From positions 23,807,253 through 23,871,252 of the forward strand of contig CM034607.1 in the NCBI GenBank assembly GCA_020091685.1: DNA of 64,000 nt, written 5' to 3'. Below, one piece after another: positions 1 to 10,990 of the stretch; within the stretch, counting starts at the first letter, position 1, and each line of letters begins with the position of its first letter. The stretch is from Lutjanus erythropterus. Lineage: Eukaryota; Chordata; Actinopteri; Lutjaniformes; Lutjanidae. The notes beneath the pieces were generated by a model. The model was not told the DNA's origin and ran no database searches. It was given only the letters and a program-made list of their open reading frames with translations. The translations under genes were made by a program, and so were the position numbers.

Positions 1-600
1 TTAGCAAGAGCTTTTTTACCCTCTTAAGTGGTCTTATGTTGCACTGTGGGAGGGGTCTTATGACAGTCTTATGACCAAAGATAACCAGGGAAAACAGTGA
101 AACACAGTGTCAGAAATTTCTAAACAAAATCTGCCATCAATACCATTTTGGTGCCCTGTGCGAGGTAAAATAAAGTTGCATTAGTGTGGTTTAAAGGGAA
201 TTTACAAACAGCCTCCAATATGAATATAATTTGTGCCAGTGAATGCTACAACACATGAGCATACATTAATTAATGCAATTTTAGCATTAAAAAAACCCAC
301 AGAAATACTTAATGTTGCCTCAAATTCTCTTTGCAAAATTGGCATTCCAAGTTGGCCTCTTTTACCTTGCCAATACCAGGTCGACATTCTCCTCCTCCTC
401 CTCCTCTTTGGATTTTTCCCATATACATAAATACCACTATTGCAAATGCTTGATTTTGCTTATCTTCATGGTTTGTGTAACCCACATTAAAACATGATGT
501 GAATAAATGCATAATTAGTCCTTTAAAATTAATAAATACGTGATTAAAATGCATAAATGTGTTTAAAAGGTTAACAAAAATATGTGTATTTCATTGGTTA
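1..600. other. Intergenic DNA, no gene seen
   Basis: AT-rich sequence without a credible reading frame. It holds a short CTC/CCT microsatellite at about 389-407, which accounts for the serine- and glycine-rich translations of this segment. I see nothing else. Confidence 0.6.
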
Positions 601-619
601 AAAGTCTGTAAAAACGTTT

Positions 620-1440
620 TAATAGCCCTTTAATGGCAACAATTAAAGTGACGCTTCCCCTTTAAGGGCCTTGACGCACCTTTACCGTGGCCGAGGCTCG
701 GAGCATGGAGCCGAAAACCGAGGGAGAAGCAGGAGAAAACCAGAGGAATTAACAAGTGAAGTATTGAAAAAAGAGTTGGTCCAAACCCTGTAAAACAATA
801 CCTACCTGGTTGGTGATTCAAGAGAACTTCATATTTAATGAACCTCGACGGTTTTTGGTGAGTTTTAACTCTTTTACTTGAAGTTTCGCTCGTGATGTGA
901 CTGTAATGTTTACACTTGAGTGGATTAATGCTAGCAGAGAGATAATGTAACTGTGTAAAGAAAGGCTGTAACGCCACAAGCTGCTAAGCATTTAATTTTC
1001 CTCTTCATTAAGGAAGACATGTGTGAGTGTACCTTGTGTTAAGTGGAGACATGCTGAGTTTTGTTACCTGTCAGACAGGAAGAGTGAAAGTGATGTTGCT
1101 TCCGCGCCATGTTAGGCCGGTGTAAACAACGTAGCGGTAACGTTACGCCGCCATATTGGGCCTGGTTGAGCAGCGTGGCAGCAACATTACAACTCACAAT
1201 GAATGTAAAGCTTTATTGAGTTCATTTATACAGACAGAATGATTTATTATTTATATATATTATTTATTAAGTTGGACTTACGGTGAAGTAAGTGTGGGAC
1301 GACACACACAGCGGGGGACAAGATGGCGAGCCAAACCCGAGGACTACGTTTCTAGAGACCCTGCTTCATCGTGCCAGTGAGAAGATTCCTGCACAGGGAT
1401 AGACTGATGGTAAAGTCGCTGCCAGAGCGGTAGGAGTATT
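620..1440. promoter_or_regulatory. GC-richer block with three YY1-like motifs; possible promoter or 5' exon
   Basis: This block is richer in CpG than its surroundings. It holds three matches to the YY1 core: GCCATGTT near 1106, GCCATATT near 1150 (both reading as the reverse complement of AANATGGC) and AAGATGGCG near 1320. Such motifs are common in TATA-less housekeeping promoters and in promoters of some retroelements. A short open stretch starts at the ATG near 704 (EPKTEGEAGENQRN then stop) and is too short to call. Neither a gene nor a transcription start can be assigned; the block may belong to a gene outside the window or to a transposable element. Confidence 0.3.
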
Positions 1441-1479
1441 TAACCCCTTCTTTACCCCATTTTATTTTTGCCTTCTTTC

Positions 1480-1640
1480 CTGAACTGATTTGGATTTTTT
1501 GAACCGAACTGAATCAAGATGGAACTGGATTGTTGAGCTGAACTTGAATTGAGTTTGAACCGAGTTGAAACCATAACTTGAACCGAACTTAAATTGAGTT
1601 TGAAACCATTTGAACTGGATTGGATTGAAGTGTTATGTAT
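1480..1640. repeat. Degenerate short tandem repeat (TTGAACCGA / TTGAATTGAG type)
   Basis: The words GAACCGAAC, GAATTGAGTTTGAA and GAACTGGATTG recur at intervals of about 20 to 40 bp. This is an imperfect minisatellite with no coding potential. Confidence 0.5.
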
Positions 1641-1684
1641 TATATCCTTTCATAATTGTCATGATTGTGATTTATGGTGTATAG

Positions 1685-2200
1685 CAGTGTTTCCTCTACA
1701 TTCATTTAGGAGTGGCGGCCCGTTTGCATGATGCTAGCGTTGTTTGGGGGGCACGGTCGTCAAGCACGTCAAGCACCTAGGCGACAGGGCAGAGTCAGAG
1801 GAGCGAATTCCTGAATTACAAATAAACAATAAAGCAGCAAATTACCGGCCGGAGAAGAGGTAGACGTAAGTTATTAGCTTGAGATAACTCGACATAGATT
1901 TTACAAGTTAAACAGACGTTCACAATATGTTGATGACCAGCTAACGTCACGTAACTTATCGGTAGTTAAAGTTAATTTGGCCCGGTGCCAACTCAGTGTC
2001 GCTAACGTGAGTAAACTAATTGATAGTATTAGACTAACGTTAATATCTACACACCATTATGTAACAACTGACTGCATTTTTCAGATGAGTTTATTGAAAT
2101 ATTTCTCTAAGAAGAGAAACGGAACGCCTGCCCCCGCTGCTGAAAAAAATCCTAGAGGAAACACTGTGTATAGTATGTGATGTTTCATTTCATTTTGAGT
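1685..2200 (+). mobile_element. Possible 5' end of a hAT-type DNA transposon (remnant)
   Basis: The segment starts with sequence resembling the 5' flank of fish hAT elements (GTGTTTCCTCTACATTCATTT, then GC-rich DNA). It ends with a short open stretch opening at the ATG at 2085 that reads MSLLKYFSKKRNGTPAPAAE and stops at 2178-2180. Transposase or zinc-finger proteins of this group often begin with a short M-x-x-x-x-(Y/F)-F-x-K-(K/R) leader before a TTF/BED-type zinc finger. No zinc finger or catalytic domain follows, so this would be a dead or internally deleted copy. The assignment rests on a short peptide and on memory. Confidence 0.3.
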
Positions 2201-5070
2201 TCTGAGGTAGTGACATTAATCTCTTACCTGTGAGAAAAAAACAGTTAACTCAAGAAAATAACAAAACCAAAATAGGAACAACCTGTTAATATAAAATAAG
2301 ATAGTTAGTCAAAGACCGGTCTTAACCAAAAATAACACAAACTATCTAATTTAAAGGAGCCATCCAGCCCGGATGAGCTGTCAAAACTAAACTATTCCTT
2401 ACATAATTTAGAGAACCTAAAGGAGTGGAATGTGAATTCTACTTACTTTTTGTGAATTTTATTTACTTTTTGGTTACTTGCAAGATTACTGTTCTGTCGA
2501 GCAACTTTTATATTGTATTTTGCCTTGTTTTACGCTCAGTAAAGTGCCAGCTTTTGTATTGAAAGCGTCTGGTCTATGGTCTCTTCTTGTACTGTTACCC
2601 CCACCCCATACGAACCTAGAATTGGTCCAGTAGCCTACTATTGTATTGGTCTGTACAAGTGCTACATTTGCCACCCTGATGACCTTGTCTTGCATGGTCC
2701 ATGTTGCACAGTGTAGCTTGCAATAAGCCTTAAAGATTGCTGAAATCTCTGTCTGTAGTTGCCATTACCTTTGTCATTACATTTAAGTATTGCCACTATA
2801 GAGTGACTGAAGCCCCTTTCAGACATGCACCTCTTTATTTTGATTACCCATTCATCTGTCTGAAGCCTGATTCATTTTCACATAAAGGTGATGACAGGAG
2901 TCTTACTAGGCCAGATCCAAAACTGTTTCCATAATACTTTCAATATGGCAAACATCTGAGTTGACTGCTGTTATATTAACATAAAGTTTGCAGGAGAAAA
3001 GGGTTAAATAACAGCCTCCAGATAAACAGATATCTGCATATGAATGCAGAATCTGTAGGCAAGAGGTTCTCGTTTGCAGTCCAAATAATACTAATTCATC
3101 ATGTTCGAATGGTAAGATAAAGGAAACGCAAATAATTCTCTTTACTTACCCAGTGTCTGTCTTTGTTGGAATCCTGCCAACAACACAAAATTGATGGAAA
3201 AAACTTTTGGTCAGTTGTCACTTTGATGAACAAAAGAATAAACTTGAGGAGCCTCAGTTGTCCTTACTTGAACATATGAGTTTAATACAACACATCTGTG
3301 TCTATCAGTTCATACCAAAAGTTTAAAGATACAATAGAAAACCTCAGTTTTATCCAATATGTCATACAGAATCATTAATCATCAAGGCACCAGACAGGAG
3401 GACACCAGATGGCATGGGCAACTCTCAGCCGATGCCATTTCTCAACAAAGAAAACAAATGTTGTTAGGATTTCATCCAAGGTCCAAGGTATCTGTTCCTT
3501 GCATGAAGGACAGTGAAACCGTTCAACAAAAAACATTGCTTTTGCGCACAAGTAAAAGAAAATCATGACCTGAAAACACTCCCTGACAGTAACAATTTCG
3601 AAAACTTATTGAACTGTATAGTAGTCTTTTGAGATTAGCATTAATTTCAAAGTACAAAGAGGATAAGAGCTGTTGTCTCCTTGTGCCATCAGTGAGGCTA
3701 ATAAAGAGTGACCCACTTGAGGACTCAGGTTACCAAACCAATGGTATCTAAGAGGCTCTTGTACACCTACAGACTCCCTGAGACTCCATTGTCCAGGACC
3801 ACAACTCATCTGAGAGTAAACAGTCTCTGATTACACATTTAAATGTACCGAGTACCCGGGGAGCTGACATGTCAGTGAAGGAAAGTGAAGAGAGACCGAG
3901 CTGTTCAATGAGAGGTTCAAGTTCCATTTGAACCCAGGTACTGCTGCTTTTTACAATTACTTTCTACAAAGTAATGTGAGCAAGAAGGGGAAGAGCAGGT
4001 AGGGTGGATAATGAAGGAAATCTTGATGAGTAAAAAATCATTGTCTCCCATAAATCCACTTTCCCTCATCTCTCATTTTCACTTCAACACATTTCGCTTA
4101 TTGTAAAGCAGTAAGGAATAAATTATTTTCAGGGACATTAAGAGATTAAGGGATAATATGAGTGACTTCTCCAGGGAATCAAAACTCAAGAGCTGGCCGG
4201 TAGTTGAGCTATTTGTTATTGATTTAGGATTGGATCTGCAGCATGAAAATGCCAGGTCACAGTCATTGTACAAGTGGTCTAATTAGAGCAGTGTTCCTGT
4301 CATATCCTGTTCCTGGCACTAAGATCATAACATGACTCAAGCTGAAGGGCAAGCTTTCCTTGATTTTACAGGAGGGGGAAAAAAAGTATTGCTGTGAGGC
4401 TCAGGGACTTGTTTGACGCCATTCCGACGCAGGTGCATGGCGTTGCCATGGCGATAGAGGGATTTCCTGTTCGCCAGTCAGAACATAGCACTTATTACCA
4501 TCTGATGAGCTCTGCACCTCCACAGGTGATCCCCGAAAAGTCGCCTCCCACGTTCTCATGCAGAAAAGAACACTTCAACACATGGACAATCCCAGTTAGC
4601 TGCCATGGACATGATGCTGCTGACAACAAACATTCGTTTGAGTGCATTACCTCCGCCCACTGCGGTCTGTTTGTTCATTGATTAAATAATTATTTGTTTC
4701 AGTCACCCTTGATGGAAAGCATTTTAGTCATTCACCACTCCTGCTGTAAACTCTGCCACCTCTTGCAACAACCTACAACCCACTTGTGTGTTTATAATTG
4801 CAAAGTAAAACAAATGTTGTAATGCATTTAAAATTAAGCCATCGAGTACATTGTAAAAAAAAAAAAAAAAACCCTGAGAAAACTCATCATTTCAACTGTT
4901 TTTTAAGTTTTCATCAAACTCAATCTCTTAAGTTTTGAAAGCTCACTGAGCAATTTTTGAAATGCCGAATTTTTGAGACTTGTTTTACTTCACTTCAAAA
5001 GTGAAGAGTTTGAGTAAGAATAAAACTCAAAAATTTTGTGAAGGCAGTGGCCTTGAAATTACACAGCATT
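2201..5070. other. Intergenic DNA, no gene seen
   Basis: Stops interrupt all six frames and the longest open stretches are under 100 codons with no recognisable motif. A 12-bp palindrome (AAGACCGGTCTT) lies at 2312-2323 and an A-tract of about 20 at 4854-4873. Some of this is probably decayed repeat that I cannot name. Confidence 0.5.
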
Positions 5071-5075
5071 TAGAA

Positions 5076-5625
5076 AAACACAGCAAATACACAAATGTGC
5101 TGCAGATACACACAGCACAATCAAATGCACAAAACAACAACTGAAGTGTTTCTTGAGGACACTAAAAAGTGCTGAACACAGCTTGGACAAGCGTGTTGTT
5201 GCAGCATTTTGTGACTCATGAAGTTATTAAATTTAGGTCCATGCATCATCTGTTTGCATTGTTTGTTTCTGATTTCTGCTACTGCTCTCTCGTGCATCAC
5301 AAGACCTTGCATTATTAGACTAGAACTATCCCCATGTAAAGGCTACAAAAGGCCAGAAGAGAGAACCTCAGATTCCATGTTTAAAAAGTTACACATCGCA
5401 CAGTGTCACTATTTTTTAAGAGGAAGTAAATTTCTTGTTTGTACGTTGACCTACCATCACTACCACAATTAATCAAACTGAGGATGACTGCAGCACATTT
5501 GTCGGTTTGGTTGTGTCGTGTATATCTGCAGCGTGCTTTTCTGACTTCTGTGCAGGTGTTGTCAAATTAATGATTTTTCCTAACTTGCTCGTGCTTTGTG
5601 TATTTGCATGTGTTCTCTGTTTTCT
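5076..5625. mobile_element. Inverted-repeat (MITE-like) element
   Basis: The left part contains ACACAGCAAATACACAAATG and GTGCTGCAGATACACACAG. The right part, read as reverse complement, contains AACACATGCAAATACACAAAGC and GCTGCAGATATACACGACAC. The two ends are therefore diverged inverted repeats around a unique middle, as expected for a non-autonomous DNA element. A stretch from its left arm (ACAACAACTGAAGTGTTTC, near 5133) recurs near 24113, which suggests another fragment of the family. No transposase is present. Confidence 0.45.
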
Positions 5626-5759
5626 CTCTTTTTGTAACCCCTTACAAAAAACAGGGTGTAGCCAGGTCTCCTTGTGATATCAGGCACTACAGGACAGATA
5701 ATAAGTAATTCCAGCGACATGTCTGATCATTTGTACACTGTGACATCCAGTTGTATTTT

Positions 5760-6535
5760 TCACTTTAACGTAATGATCTTAATAAACTTCCAGTACAAAA
5801 CAACTGTTTAAACGCTATTAAGAACTGGACAGCTAATAATTTTCTGCAGTTAAATGCGGGTAAAACTGAAGTGATCATTGACCTTATTATCCTTGAACCA
5901 GCAATCAAGCAGAACTTCAGTACCCTATCTTTATCCTGTCAATCTGAGGTGCCTGATTTTGGTGTAATTTTCAACCAATCCTTGAGTTTCAACAGCTAGT
6001 GTAGCTAAGTCCTAATGGATGCTGACTCAATCACGCTTCTTATATCTAAGGATCAAAGCCAAAGTTAGGTCCCTTGTATCAAGAAATGAAATGGAGATGC
6101 TAGTGCATGTGTTCATCTTGTCACGTTTAGACTTCTGCAGTTCTCTTTTCACTGGCCTTTATAAATCATCACTACACCACCTACAAACCGCTTAAATGAT
6201 GCTGTTAGGCTCCTAACTCAATCCAACAGATGGTGACATGTTACACCTATTTTAAACTCCTTGTACTGGCTTCCTGATAGTTTCAGAATTCATTTTAAAT
6301 ACTTGATGTTCATGTGTAGAGCCCTGCACAGCCAGGCTCCACTGTACATTATTTACCTCCTGCACCCAGACCCTTTTAAGTGTTCCTCACATGTTTCAAG
6401 ACTGATTGTTCTCAGCAGACTTTATTTTTGTTTTATTTATTTGAATTATATTTGACTTGAATTATATTTTATATATGTCTTTGACTGTGAAGTACTTTGT
6501 GACTGTAGTCTGTGAAAGATGCTTTGATGTTTCAG
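5760..6535 (+). mobile_element. L2-like LINE remnant (reverse transcriptase C-terminal part and 3' end)
   Basis: Allowing for frameshifts and stops, the + strand reads as the C-terminal half of a non-LTR reverse transcriptase: NNFLQLNAGKTEVI near 5840-5880, DFGVIFNQSLSF near 5955-5990, then NDAVRLLTQ and LNSLYWLPDSFRIHFKYLMF near 6190-6310. The fish L2/CR1 consensus has the same order (FLQLNxxKTE, LGVxFDxxLSF, LHWLPVxxRIxFK). At 6478-6530 comes TGACTGTGAAGTACTTTGTGACT followed by GTGAAAGATGCTTT, a decayed form of the L2 3' tail (TGTAAAGCACTTTG...GAAAGGTGCTAT). The element is 5'-truncated and inactive. Confidence 0.7.
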
Positions 6536-6589
6536 ATATCTCCCAACATCTCAGATTTATTCTGAATAACTGTTTGATATCCAAAGTGT

Positions 6590-6820
6590 CACAATCTGTC
6601 TCCCTGTCCCTCGTCTCTGGCCACAGTCCTGTTTAGTGTCATGTGCTTCATGTTCTAGCTTTCTAGCCTCTCTTTTCTGTTTACCTGTTCACCTGAGACC
6701 TGAACTCAAGAACCTTTTTCTGCCTGCCTGACCTGCCTGTTTGACATTTTGCCTGTTTATTGAACTTTGGATTCCCTGCTCCTTTTTGACTCTTGCCTGC
6801 CTCACTGCTCCTTAAGCCAG
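6590..6820. repeat. Pyrimidine-rich segment with CCTGCCTG motifs
   Basis: This is a C/T-rich stretch with repeated TGCCTGCCTGACC-like words and TTTGGATTCCCTGC. It resembles the pyrimidine-rich strand of dispersed fish repeats. The purine-rich segment at 27960-28390 has a similar look on the opposite strand. I cannot name the family. Confidence 0.35.
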
Positions 6821-7759
6821 GGATACTTAAAAACTGTTTTGCCTGGGGGCCACTTTTGTAAAATGACTGGAGGCCAGAGGGCCACTTAATAAATAAATGT
6901 TAATAATTACGTTATATATTAGGTAAAATTAATTAACTTTAAAAGGCCCATAACTCATCTTTCCTTTAAATTCTTTATTTTCAAGTTAACTGACTTATTG
7001 ACTTATTAACTAAATCAGCTTGGTGCAGTGATTGATAGACAAAGCATTTAATAAGTGCAGCTACATTTTAGTTGTAAACGCCTTGGTGGCAAGAGTTTAT
7101 ACAACATTAAACATAAGTGGAACCTCTTCCATCATGCAATCGCTGATGTTGGAGTGAATCACAAACATAAACATAAACTGCTCCTTCCAGGGACAGAGTG
7201 AATAGCATATTTATGCTCTGTTACTACGAAATGTACATTTATGGGATCAGAATTATTCTCATTTCTGCAGAACTTCTGCTCCTCTTAAGGTGAGGGTCGT
7301 CTTCCCCTGCATAGCTCATCGTCTGATCCTGCTGCACTCTGCACAGCCTGACAGGCCATCATGCAAAGATCAGCCTTCTCTCTTTTTTGCAGTCTTATTT
7401 ATCCCATCACAAAAAACTGGCATATCCCTCCCTCCAGGAAAAAAAACAGTTTGAATCAGTTCATTTTCATTGTGAATTACACAGTGCTCAGAGGACCACC
7501 TGGCAAGCTATCAGGGGCCAGATTTGTTCTGTATCTTGATTTTTGCAATAAATATTGAACTGCACCTGCTCTGCCAATGAGGTCTGCGCTGGGGTCCTAT
7601 CTCCAGCATCCCCATTATCCTGCTTCCACCAGCTGAGACAAAAAGCCTTACAATCATCCAATATTTCTCCAAACTTTTACAAGAAAAATTGAGAAATAAA
7701 ATTAAGGTTCAGTAAAACTCGCTTCTTTCCTACCCTTTTAATTATCTATGTTCAAACAG
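6821..7759. other. Intergenic DNA, no gene seen
   Basis: Only short random open stretches are present. GGGGGCCACTT...GAGGGCCACTT at about 6846-6885 is a short internal repeat and may be part of a decayed interspersed repeat. Confidence 0.5.
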
Positions 7760-7774
7760 CAAACTCTTACAAAT

Positions 7775-8290
7775 AAGGATTCCAAAAGGGTTCTTCCTGA
7801 AGGGCTGAGGTTCTACCCAGAACTGCTTGCTTCTGAAGAACTTAAGACAGGTTCATCAAGGGTTCTTTGTAAGACTAAGGATTCCAATAAGAACACTTTT
7901 CATCCAAAGAATCCTTTTTGGAAGAAAGACTTCATCAAGGATTCTTGAAATCCTTGAAGAACTCTTGTCATGGGTTCTTTGAACCATAATATTAAAGATT
8001 CTAGATAAAACCCTTGCAACATAAAAAGGTTCTTGGTAGAACTCCTGGATGGGTTCTTGTTAACACCCCTAGAGGGTGGAAAGACTCTGGATATAACCCT
8101 CAGATAGGCCTTTTCCAACATGAAACTGGCACCATTCCCGTTTACACACCTAATTTTGAACCATTGGGAACATTTCCACAAAAAAAAAAAACCCTCCAAG
8201 CTGGTTCCCAGCTGGAACCAATCTTTAGAAGATAGTTCTACAAGGAAAGAAAGATGGTTCTCCTCCGGGAACAAGCCGAAGAACAAGGTG
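7775..8290. repeat. Imperfect tandem repeat built on GGTTCTT / AAGAACC
   Basis: The words GGTTCTT, GGTTCTA, AAGAACC-like and CTTGAAGAA recur more than ten times in about 500 bp at irregular 20-60 bp spacing, in both orientations. The repeat explains the long open stretch of 128 codons on the minus strand here, which is rich in F, S, L and E and has no domain. Confidence 0.55.
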
Positions 8291-9519
8291 ACAGTACTTT
8301 ACTTCTGCTTCTACTTGTAATGGTGGTTGGTTAGACTCGTTGTCTTGCTTTTACCCGAGTAAAAGGTCTGACTACTTCTTCCTCCACTGACAGCGCCCAC
8401 CACCCCAGAGTGAAATAAGTGAGACAACCGGTTCTTACTGCAGTGCATTACTCCAGTTGAATTCACTAAATTGACTAAAGTAGTTTCAAATTGTTCCAGC
8501 TTCATGAGAGCATGTTAAAACCCAGATATTTTTATAGTTGTAAAATGATGTCACTGTGAGGTCTGATCTCCTTTTCCGAGAACATGTGATTATATTACAG
8601 TCATTATACTCTTAAGTTGACCGTGTTGACTAGAAAAAGTAACATGAAATGTGTTACGCAGCTGGATGACACAATCATACTTTTTTTCTCTATCTCCGAG
8701 TCCTAAATTTTAGCACTAGTTCATTTATGCAGTAATAATGAGTGTGAATATTCATATTGAAAATACAGTATTCACATCCATCTGTCTGCATATGTCACAT
8801 TTGGTCACCAGGCCTTACAATTACCATTCAGGACCGAATGTGTGATCCAGAATCGTCTGCTCTGCCCTCGTTTTGTAACACCCATTAACATTTAACTTGT
8901 GACATTTGGGAGTATTACATAAGTGTGGTAAAAGGCCAGAGAAGCGGTGTTGTGGCGTTTTTCAAATATGTTGACTACCCTGTCAAGATGTAGATGTCAG
9001 TTGGACGGCTGCTGCCAGATGATCAAAAATGCTGAAAACCAGACTGTGATACCAAACACTTGTCTGCAACTTCTCACACTGTTGATTTATGCCACAAGCA
9101 CAGAAACAACTAATGACCTGGCAGAGGCCAAGTCTGTCTCTCTGCCTGGTGCTCTCATTAGAATCCTCTTGCTTTGCCTTGCTTTGACACCTTCATCTCT
9201 CCTCATTTCCTCAGTAAACAATGTTTTACAGTCCTGCTGTGGTGTGAATTAACCAGCATACATTTTCAGTCTTTGCAAGAAATTCAAAAGGTTGGTTTCT
9301 TTGAGCTACAAAAGTTTAGTTCTGTGCTGTAGTTTCATTTGCTGGGGCTTTGAGGTATCTGAAACCAAAACACAATAGAGGCAGCTTAAATGAAATTTTG
9401 CTTTATAGTTCAGAGCTCTAAACGCAACAGGAACCAGTCTGGCTAGAAACAATACCATGGTTTGTTGGAAATCCACAGCTTGAACTACAGAATCCACATC
9501 AAATGATTTGTTGGTAGGC
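8291..9519. other. Intergenic DNA, no gene seen
   Basis: No coding signal, RNA gene or named repeat was recognised. The 101-codon open stretch at 8947-9252 lacks any motif and any splice or promoter context. Confidence 0.5.
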
Positions 9520-9524
9520 AGGTT

Positions 9525-10195
9525 GCTCTTTATTTATCCCTGCGGGAAAATTTCAGTCTCACAGCAGCAGGGATACAATGAGACAGGAAAGACAGGATAA
9601 GGAAAAGAAAAACAAAAACTAGGCAATACAATAAAAAGAATAAACATATTAACGATATTAATACTAATGTGAGAACAAGGCAACATGTGCAATATGGATA
9701 GCAAAATTTAAAATTAAGTATGAAAAGTAGAGTTTAAAACAAATATATTTTTACTGTGCAAAAAATACAAAAAGCAGTACAAGCAAAAACATAAATATAG
9801 TAAAAAAAAAAAAATAAGAAAACTGTGCAAAACCATGGCAGGTATGGTTATGAGACAGGCAGTGCAAAAACAGTGACCGAATATATGGTTTGATATGAGC
9901 TGCACAACAAAAACTGTGCAAACAATGCATATAGTTGTAGAATGAGATGCCTAAAAGAAAAACGGTATGTATGCAAATAAGTGTCCAAATATAAACACAC
10001 ATATACAGGAGGTAGTACTATGGTGGATGATCTTGCTAGCCTCAGAAATCACTGTGTGATCACAGAGTGCTTGTTGAAGTGTCCCCTGTTGAAGGTGCTT
10101 CTGAGACCGTTCACCTCCACATGAAGGGGATGAGATGGATTCTTCAGTATCTTCAGGATTATGGACCTCCATTCTCTCCTCAGCCACTTATTACA
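9525..10195 (-). mobile_element. Rex1-like LINE 3' fragment
   Basis: On the minus strand the segment begins with a piece of non-LTR polymerase C-terminus (RREWRSIILKILKNPSHPLH, encoded at about 10110-10185), matching the family motif I-(L/V)-x-D-P-S-H-P-L-H. About 500 bp of A-rich, stop-filled 3' UTR follows. It ends at 9525-9556 with TTTCCCGCAGGGATAAATAAAG in minus-strand reading, which corresponds to the TTTCCCC(A/T)GGGGAT(C/T)AATAAAG tail of Rex1-type fish LINEs. It is 5'-truncated, as is usual for these elements. Confidence 0.6.
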
Positions 10196-10593
10196 AGCTA
10201 AGTTAAAGCGACTATAGTTGATATTATTCTAATAACTATAGACCACATGACTACTTCTATATGTGATAAAGGAATCAATCCTGTGACAAACCCACAAAGA
10301 ATTATAAGCTTCTTTTAGCATCTTTTAGCTCATTGTTTTGTTTCTCTTTTACTATTTTGGTTCATTCTCACTGCTCTCATTAATCCCAGCCAATACAGAC
10401 TGACCATTGCTGCAAAAGAAACTCTCATTAACTCACCAAAAGCTACTTTCCCAGCACCAAACAGCAGACAGACAAAATTTGCGACAAACATCATTCGACA
10501 CTCACAAAATCACAGCTATCCTACACAATGCATTTGATTCCAACAGAAGTGCCACATCACTTCCCAGAAGCAGCTCTTCAGCCAACACAAGTT
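10196..10593. other. Intergenic DNA, no gene seen
   Basis: No coding or repeat signal was recognised beyond short random open stretches. Confidence 0.5.
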
Positions 10594-10990
10594 TTAAAAT
10601 GTTTATTACAGCAGCAGAACATAGCGAGAGTTTGGCGTCTAGGCACCAACCTCATCACTCGCCACAGATTATGTTTACATAGATATACTAAGGAGTGATG
10701 AGCGGAGCCTGCAGGTGGATGCTGGGCTGGTGGCCGGGCTGAAAGAGGAGCCAGGGATACTGATGCAAGGCAGCAGTGGCATTGACAGGCAGAGGGAGAT
10801 ATTTGCAGTTTAAATAGACCACCAGATTCAGAGGTGCAGTTGGAATATTACTCCGGAGCATGTCATGTGTGTATAGAAGTACAGCTCCAGTTGAAACAAA
10901 TTTGCAGGCATTGCTAAATTTTTGACAGAAGCTGTGTCGAGCTGCACTGAGCAGATTGAGCAAGCATGAAGTCTGACACAGAAACAGCAT
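10594..10990 (+). repeat. Unnamed dispersed repeat, copy 1
   Basis: The segment opens with AAAATGTTTATTACAGCAGCAGAACA, then GAGTTTGGCGTCTAGGCACC, CCTCATCACTC and CAGATTATGTTTACATAGA. The same string of words occurs in the same order and orientation at 39982-40075. Weaker similarity continues: the part from about 10820 (CCACCAGATT...GCATGTCATGTG...GCAGGCATTGCTA) aligns with 40105-40220 (CCGCCAGATT...GCATGTTACATG...GCAGGCGTTGCTA). Copy 1 carries about 100 bp more in the middle. No open reading frame is shared. The family is unknown to me. Confidence 0.6.
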
